A stretch of 62,196 nucleotides of DNA from Virgisporangium ochraceum (GTDB lineage: Bacteria > Actinomycetota > Actinomycetes > Mycobacteriales > Micromonosporaceae). The notes beneath the pieces are model-generated. The model saw only the letters and a list, made by a program, of their open reading frames with translations. It did no database searches and had not been told where the DNA came from. Positions 58,493 to 62,196 of the stretch are shown one piece after another. The translations under genes and the position numbers were made by a program. The stretch lies in the NCBI RefSeq assembly GCF_016863655.1, contig NZ_BOPH01000060.1, forward strand, positions 1 through 62,196. Reading direction: 5' to 3'. Numbering within the stretch: position 1 is the first letter of the stretch; each line of letters opens with the position of its first letter.

Positions 58493-59641
58493 GTGTTCAA
58501 CGTGTACGAACTGCCCGAAGACCACCGGGCCCTGCGTGACGCGGTACGGGAGCTCTGCGACGGCAAGGTCGCACCCAACGCCGCCGCCGCCGACGAGCTC
58601 GGCGAGTTCCCGCAGGCGTCGTACGACGCCCTGCGCGCCGGAGACTTCCACGCTCCGCACATCCCCGAGGAGTACGGCGGCGTCGGCGCCGACGCGTTGG
58701 CCACCGCGATCGTCATCGAGGAGGTGGCGCGGGCGTGCGCGTCGTCGTCGCTGATCCCGGCGGTGAACAAGCTCGGCACGCTACCGGTGCTCCTGTCCGG
58801 TTCCGCCGACCTCAAACGTCGCTACCTCACCCCGGTCGCCGCGGGCGAGGCGATGTTCTCGTACTGCCTGTCCGAGCCCGAGGCCGGCAGCGACGCCGTC
58901 TCGATGAGCACCCGCGCCGTTCCCGACGGTGACGGCTGGCTGCTCAACGGCGCCAAGCGGTGGATCACCAACGCGGGTGTCTCCGACTACTACACGGTGT
59001 TCGCGGTCACCGAGCCGGGCGCCCGCTCGAAGGGCATCTCGGCGTTCGTCGTGGAGAAGGCCGACCCCGGGGTCAGCTTCGGCGCGCCGGAGAAGAAGCT
59101 CGGCATCAAGGGCTCGCCGACCCGCGAGGTCTACTTCGACAACGTGCGGCTGCCCGCCGACCGCATGATCGGCGACCCTGGCACCGGGTTTCGCACCGCG
59201 ATGCGGACGCTCGACCACACCCGGGTCACGATCGCGGCGCAGGCGGTGGGCATCGCGCAGGGCGCCCTCGACGCGGCCGCCGGGTACGTGCAGGAGCGCC
59301 GGCAGTTCGGTCGTCCCGTCGCCGACTTCCAGGGCATCCAGTTCATGCTGGCCGACATGGCGATGCAGCTCGACGCCGCCCGTCAGCTCACCTACGTGGC
59401 GGCCGCGAAGAGCGAGCGCAACGACGCCGACCTGACCTACTTCGGTGCCGCCGCCAAATGCTTCGCGTCCGATGCGGCGATGAAGATCACCACTGACGCG
59501 GTGCAGCTTCTCGGCGGGTACGGATACACCCGCGACTTCCCCGTGGAGCGGATGATGCGCGACGCGAAGATCACTCAGATTTACGAGGGAACGAATCAGG
59601 TCCAGCGCATCGTGATGGCGCGCCACATTCTGGGTGGCTGA
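58493..59641 (+). CDS. Acyl-CoA dehydrogenase, FadE25 type (382 aa)
   Basis: FAD-dependent alpha,beta-dehydrogenation of acyl-CoA. FSYCLSEPEAGSDAVSMSTRAV and WITNAGVSDYYTVFAVTEP are the family signatures; QFGRPVADFQGIQFMLADMAMQLDAARQLTY and QLLGGYGYTRDFPVERMMRDAKITQIYEGTNQVQR contain the catalytic Glu in IYEGTN. In mycobacteria the homologue follows purK-purE closely; here about 11 kb separate them. GTG start at 58493 follows its -10 box. Confidence 0.93.
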   Translation: MFNVYELPEDHRALRDAVRELCDGKVAPNAAAADELGEFPQASYDALRAGDFHAPHIPEEYGGVGADALATAIVIEEVARACASSSLIPAVNKLGTLPVLLSGSADLKRRYLTPVAAGEAMFSYCLSEPEAGSDAVSMSTRAVPDGDGWLLNGAKRWITNAGVSDYYTVFAVTEPGARSKGISAFVVEKADPGVSFGAPEKKLGIKGSPTREVYFDNVRLPADRMIGDPGTGFRTAMRTLDHTRVTIAAQAVGIAQGALDAAAGYVQERRQFGRPVADFQGIQFMLADMAMQLDAARQLTYVAAAKSERNDADLTYFGAAAKCFASDAAMKITTDAVQLLGGYGYTRDFPVERMMRDAKITQIYEGTNQVQRIVMARHILGG

Positions 59642-59677
59642 CCGAATTCCCGCTCCTCGTTGATCGACGTATTTCAT

Positions 59678-59708
59678 TTGAACCGGGGTGGTATCGACTT
59701 CGTAGAAT
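59678..59708 (+). promoter_or_regulatory. Promoter of the ESX cassette
   Basis: TAGAAT (59703-59708) is a near-perfect -10 and TTGAAC (59678-59683) matches five of six -35 bases, but the 19-bp spacing is long. The leader of about 32 nt carries GGAGGAG before the ATG at 59747. Confidence 0.5.
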
Positions 59709-59746
59709 GGGTCAGGACATCGATCGCCGCGCACGGGAGGAGCGGG

Positions 59747-60082
59747 ATGAAGTTCGACATGGGCGCGCAGACGCTCTCGAGCCTGACCAAGCAGACCCAG
59801 GGTTCGTCCGACGACCTGGGCTCACTGATCAAGCAGCTCATCGCGGCGGCCGAGCCGCTGGAGGGCAAGTTCAACGGTGCCGGACGGGCTGCGTTCGACT
59901 CGTTCAAGGCCAACGCCGACTCGATCACCGCCGAGCTCAACGGGGCCCTCGGCGCGATCCTCGGTGGTCAGAGCGGTATGGACCAGGCCTTCGGCCAGGG
60001 TGTCAACGAGATGGCCGACAACGCCAGCACCGCGCAGGGTTCGGCCAACTTCGACGCGGCCCGCTTCGCGAGCAGCCGCTGA
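59747..60082 (+). CDS. WXG100-like ESX protein with FNG turn (111 aa)
   Basis: A small helical protein with the WXG100 layout: helix about 1-38, a turn at about 44-48 reading FNGAG where WXG is usual, then a second helix (RAAFDSFKANADSITAELNGALGAIL) and a Ser/Ala-rich C-terminus ending FASSR. Such proteins are secreted as dimers through type VII (ESX) systems. It has GGAGGAG six bases before the ATG. It is the first of four genes in the same direction. Confidence 0.75.
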   Translation: MKFDMGAQTLSSLTKQTQGSSDDLGSLIKQLIAAAEPLEGKFNGAGRAAFDSFKANADSITAELNGALGAILGGQSGMDQAFGQGVNEMADNASTAQGSANFDAARFASSR

Positions 60083-60101
60083 CCCGGGGAGGAGTGACAC
60101 C

Positions 60102-60407
60102 ATGACCATGGATCGCCGTAGTTACGACACGGGCGCCTCCCAGCAGGTCCAGGGCGACCTCGCCGGAATCATCGGGCGGCTGGAGGCTCTCATCTCGCAG
60201 CGCCAGGCCGACGTCAACACCGCGATGGCCGACTTCGACGCCGACGGCGTCTCCGAGGAGTACCGGGTCGTCGAGCAGCGGTGGAACCGGGCCGCCACCG
60301 AGGTGCGTCAGATCATCCACCTTCTGAAGACCACGATGGACAAGAACGACCAGACGGCCACCACCACGCAGACGCGGGCGAGCAACGCGGTGCAGGCGAT
60401 CGGCTGA
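60102..60407 (+). CDS. ESAT-6-like protein of the pore-forming ESAT-6 annotation group (101 aa)
   Basis: MDRRSYDTGASQQVQGDLAGIIGRLEALISQRQ begins a first helix; ADFDADGVSEEYRVVEQRWNRAATEVRQIIHLL is the turn and second helix, with Trp and no strict WXG; the C-terminus is Thr/Asn-rich. I recognise the family that databases call pore-forming ESAT-6, commonly encoded next to DUF6507 proteins in streptomycetes. Length and helix-turn-helix are typical of the ESX substrate fold. Start ATG at 60102 has GGAGGAG upstream; ATG at 60108 is an alternative. Confidence 0.8.
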   Translation: MTMDRRSYDTGASQQVQGDLAGIIGRLEALISQRQADVNTAMADFDADGVSEEYRVVEQRWNRAATEVRQIIHLLKTTMDKNDQTATTTQTRASNAVQAIG

Positions 60408-60439
60408 GCCAACCGAACATTTGACGAGGGAGCACGAGC

Positions 60440-60799
60440 GTGAGCACGTGGGACATCTCCCCCGGTGGAGTGCGCGACGTTCTGATCCGTACACAAAAGG
60501 CGGCAGCCCCGTTCGAGGGGCAGATGACGAGCCTGAACTCGGCGCTGGAAGGCGCGGCGACCGAGTCCTGCTCGGAGATCGTGGGCTCGGCGCTGCAGGG
60601 TTTTGTGGATTCGATCAAGACGGATCTTCAGTTCGTGTTCACCCGCACGGGGGCGTGCATGAATGCGGCGGTGCAGGCGACGAACGCCTACATCCAGGGT
60701 GACCTGGAGATGGCCGCCACCGCGCAGCGCAGCGCGACGGCTGCGCCCGACGCGTCGACGATGCCGGGTCGCGGCGGCGGGGGGCCGAGGGCGGAATGA
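60440..60799 (+). CDS. DUF6507-like protein (119 aa)
   Basis: STWDISPGGVRDVLIRTQKAAAPFEGQM opens a helical WXG100-size protein; FVFTRTGACMNAAVQATNAYIQGDLEMAATAQRSA is the second helical half, and a Gly/Pro-rich tail ends it. DUF6507 is named from recognition of WDISPGGV and GDLEMAA. Its usual neighbours are ESAT-6-like proteins and large WXG effectors, as here, so it is probably a chaperone or co-secreted partner. Start GTG at 60440 with GAGGGAG upstream. ATGA overlap with the effector. Confidence 0.75.
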   Translation: MSTWDISPGGVRDVLIRTQKAAAPFEGQMTSLNSALEGAATESCSEIVGSALQGFVDSIKTDLQFVFTRTGACMNAAVQATNAYIQGDLEMAATAQRSATAAPDASTMPGRGGGGPRAE

Positions 60800-62196
60800 T
60801 CAATCCCGGAGAGATCCCGCAGATCCCCGGCAACATGGAGAAGCTCGCCGGGCACGCCACGTCGGCCAAGACCGTCGGAACCGACTTCGCGGCGACCGGC
60901 CAGGCGGTCGACACCACGTGGCAGGGGATGGCGGCGCCGTACAAGGCACCGGAGGCGGCGCAGCTGTTCGCCGCCACCGGGCCGGTGCGTACGACGTCGG
61001 CGTCGGTCGGCGAGGATCTCCAGACGGTCGGAACGGCGCTGTCCACGTACGCCAGCGAGGTCAAGGCGATCAAGGCCCAGCTGGCGTCGCTGAAGACCCA
61101 GGCCGAGCAGTTCGTGGCCTCCGTCAAGGACGACGACGAGTGGCGCGAGGACGAGGGCAAGGTCAACCAGCACAACGGCCTGATCTCGTCGGTCAACACC
61201 CAGGTGGCGGCGTTCTTCGAGGCGCAGCGCAAGTGCGCCAACACGATCAACGCTCTCTACGGCGGCAAGCAGTACCGTGCCGACGACCTCGACGGCACGG
61301 TCGAAGACGGAGAGTACGGCTTCAACGCCGACGCGCTCAACGCGGCCGCGGGCGAGGAGGGCGCGCTGCCGTGGGGCTCCAACGCCGAGCACGACCGCGG
61401 CTTCTGGGGCGACGTGGGCGCGTTCTTCGGTGGCATCGGCGAGGGCTTCGTCATGATGCTCGAAGACCTGGGTTCCCTGATCGGCCGCGATCCGGAGACC
61501 GGCGAGTGGAGCTGGGGCACGGCCGGCAACGCGTGGCTCGGTCTGGGCAAGTTCGTCTGGGCCGTGGGCATCTACGCCAACCCGGTGATGATCGTCCTGG
61601 ACCACACCACCGGCATTCCCGGCTGGGAGAAGCACGGCGCTGGCAACCTGCTGCTGAACGCGGGCAAGAGCATCATCGCCTACGACACGTGGGGCGAGGA
61701 CAAGTCCAAGGCCGCGGGCATGACCACGTTCAACATCGTGTCGGCCGTGGTCGGTACCAAGGGTGGCGGCAGCGCCCTGCGCGGCACGGGCGCCGCGGTG
61801 AACGGCATCCGCAACAGCGCCACGGCGGTGCGGGTGAGCGGTGCGCTCATCCGTGCCGGAAACTGGCTCGACAACCTGCCCACGGTCCCCGAGCTGGCGG
61901 CCAACTTCGCGAAGAAGTTCAACATCCAGATCCCGAACTTCAACGGTCTGATCCCGGAGTTCGCGGGCGGCGGCCCCGGCCGTGGCGGGTTCCACTTCGA
62001 CGTGGAGATGCCCAACGACCGCGGCGGCAACCCGATGAACATGGACGGCGGCAACGGTTCCGGCCACGGTTCCGGCAACGGCGACGGGCACGGCAACGGG
62101 TCCGGCGACGGGAACGGGAACGGCAACGACGGCAACGGCAACGACGGCAACGACGGCAACGGCAACGACGGCAACGGCAACGGCAACGACGGCAAC
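60796..62196 (+). CDS. Large WXG-headed ESX effector, probably a polymorphic toxin; cut by the window end (467 aa seen)
   Basis: Residues 1-155 are a helical WXG domain with WQG at 42-44. A linker (about 155-200) leads to a region rich in Gly and aromatic residues with hydrophobic segments (about 203-345; FWGDVGAFFGGIGEGFVMMLEDLGSLIG, KFVWAVGIYANPVMIVLDHTTG, GKSIIAYDTWGEDKSKAAGMTTFNIVSAV). This pre-toxin region is common to actinobacterial polymorphic toxins secreted by type VII systems. From about residue 417 the protein is a GNGND/GNGSG repeat. No stop is reached, so the C-terminal toxin domain and any immunity gene lie beyond the window. ATGA coupling to DUF6507 marks the operon. Confidence 0.75.
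   Translation, partial: MINPGEIPQIPGNMEKLAGHATSAKTVGTDFAATGQAVDTTWQGMAAPYKAPEAAQLFAATGPVRTTSASVGEDLQTVGTALSTYASEVKAIKAQLASLKTQAEQFVASVKDDDEWREDEGKVNQHNGLISSVNTQVAAFFEAQRKCANTINALYGGKQYRADDLDGTVEDGEYGFNADALNAAAGEEGALPWGSNAEHDRGFWGDVGAFFGGIGEGFVMMLEDLGSLIGRDPETGEWSWGTAGNAWLGLGKFVWAVGIYANPVMIVLDHTTGIPGWEKHGAGNLLLNAGKSIIAYDTWGEDKSKAAGMTTFNIVSAVVGTKGGGSALRGTGAAVNGIRNSATAVRVSGALIRAGNWLDNLPTVPELAANFAKKFNIQIPNFNGLIPEFAGGGPGRGGFHFDVEMPNDRGGNPMNMDGGNGSGHGSGNGDGHGNGSGDGNGNGNDGNGNDGNDGNGNDGNGNGNDGN

Noticed and set aside
62044..62196. GGCAACGACGGC repeats as a CRISPR or origin repeat
   Set aside because: They are in frame within the effector gene and lack spacers or DnaA boxes.

Overview
This is a single stretch of a very GC-rich actinobacterial chromosome. 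Third-position G/C bias is extreme, start codons are often GTG, ATGA/GTGA gene overlaps are common, and many -10 boxes (TANNNT) sit 6-8 nt before the start codon, which predicts leaderless mRNAs. The order fah-tRNA(Gln/Glu)-ndgR-leuCD-hupB-mutT1-ppk-cofC-gpsA-ddl-thiL-rpmB-yloV-recG-rsmD-coaD-yceD-rpmF-rnc-mutM-smc is a conserved actinobacterial core block. A SigE-family sigma factor and the style of the intergenic palindromes fit the Micromonosporaceae, but that family placement is inference; no 16S or other marker is in the window.

Layout. (1) 1-2.8 kb: citramalate synthase (cimA) behind what looks like an isoleucine-sensing transcription attenuator, and a membrane-anchored EEP hydrolase. 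(2) 3.6-9.1 kb: fumarylacetoacetase-like gene, tRNA-Gln and tRNA-Glu, a TauE/SafE transporter, the IclR regulator ndgR divergent from leuCD, and hupB; gltX, expected beside these tRNAs, is missing. (3) 9.1-22.3 kb: an M20 amidohydrolase pseudogene, polyphosphate genes (CYTH/CHAD, ppk), MutT1, F420 gene cofC, plsC-gpsA for phospholipids, a PLP enzyme, a GGDEF-EAL protein and ddl. (4) 22.4-35 kb: small regulators, thiL, rpmB, a yloV-recG pair separated by a MIRU-like insertion, then rsmD-coaD, yceD-rpmF-plsX-rnc, a PIG-V-like mannosyltransferase and mutM. (5) 35-45.4 kb: smc, a HAD phosphatase, a two-component system, an RHH-like protein behind a direct-repeat operator, a GDT1-family pseudogene, and a sigma factor coupled to a membrane protein with HAF-type repeats.

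(6) 45.4-59.6 kb: purK-purE and an acyl-CoA dehydrogenase. This neighbourhood is compact in mycobacteria, but here it is split by an envelope module: a META-like lipoprotein, a giant 1781-residue zinc-ribbon membrane protein, a fused polysaccharide deacetylase/glycosyltransferase, a Gly/Thr-rich anchored protein and UDP-glucose 6-dehydrogenase. Together these could make and modify an extracellular polysaccharide. (7) 59.7 kb to the end: a type VII secretion (ESX) cassette of two WXG100-like proteins, a DUF6507-like protein and a large WXG-headed protein that runs off the window in a Gly/Asn/Asp repeat, probably the front half of a polymorphic toxin.

The strongest candidates for new biology are the cimA attenuator, the MIRU-like element between yloV and recG, the sigma/HAF pair, the envelope polysaccharide module and the truncated ESX effector cassette.
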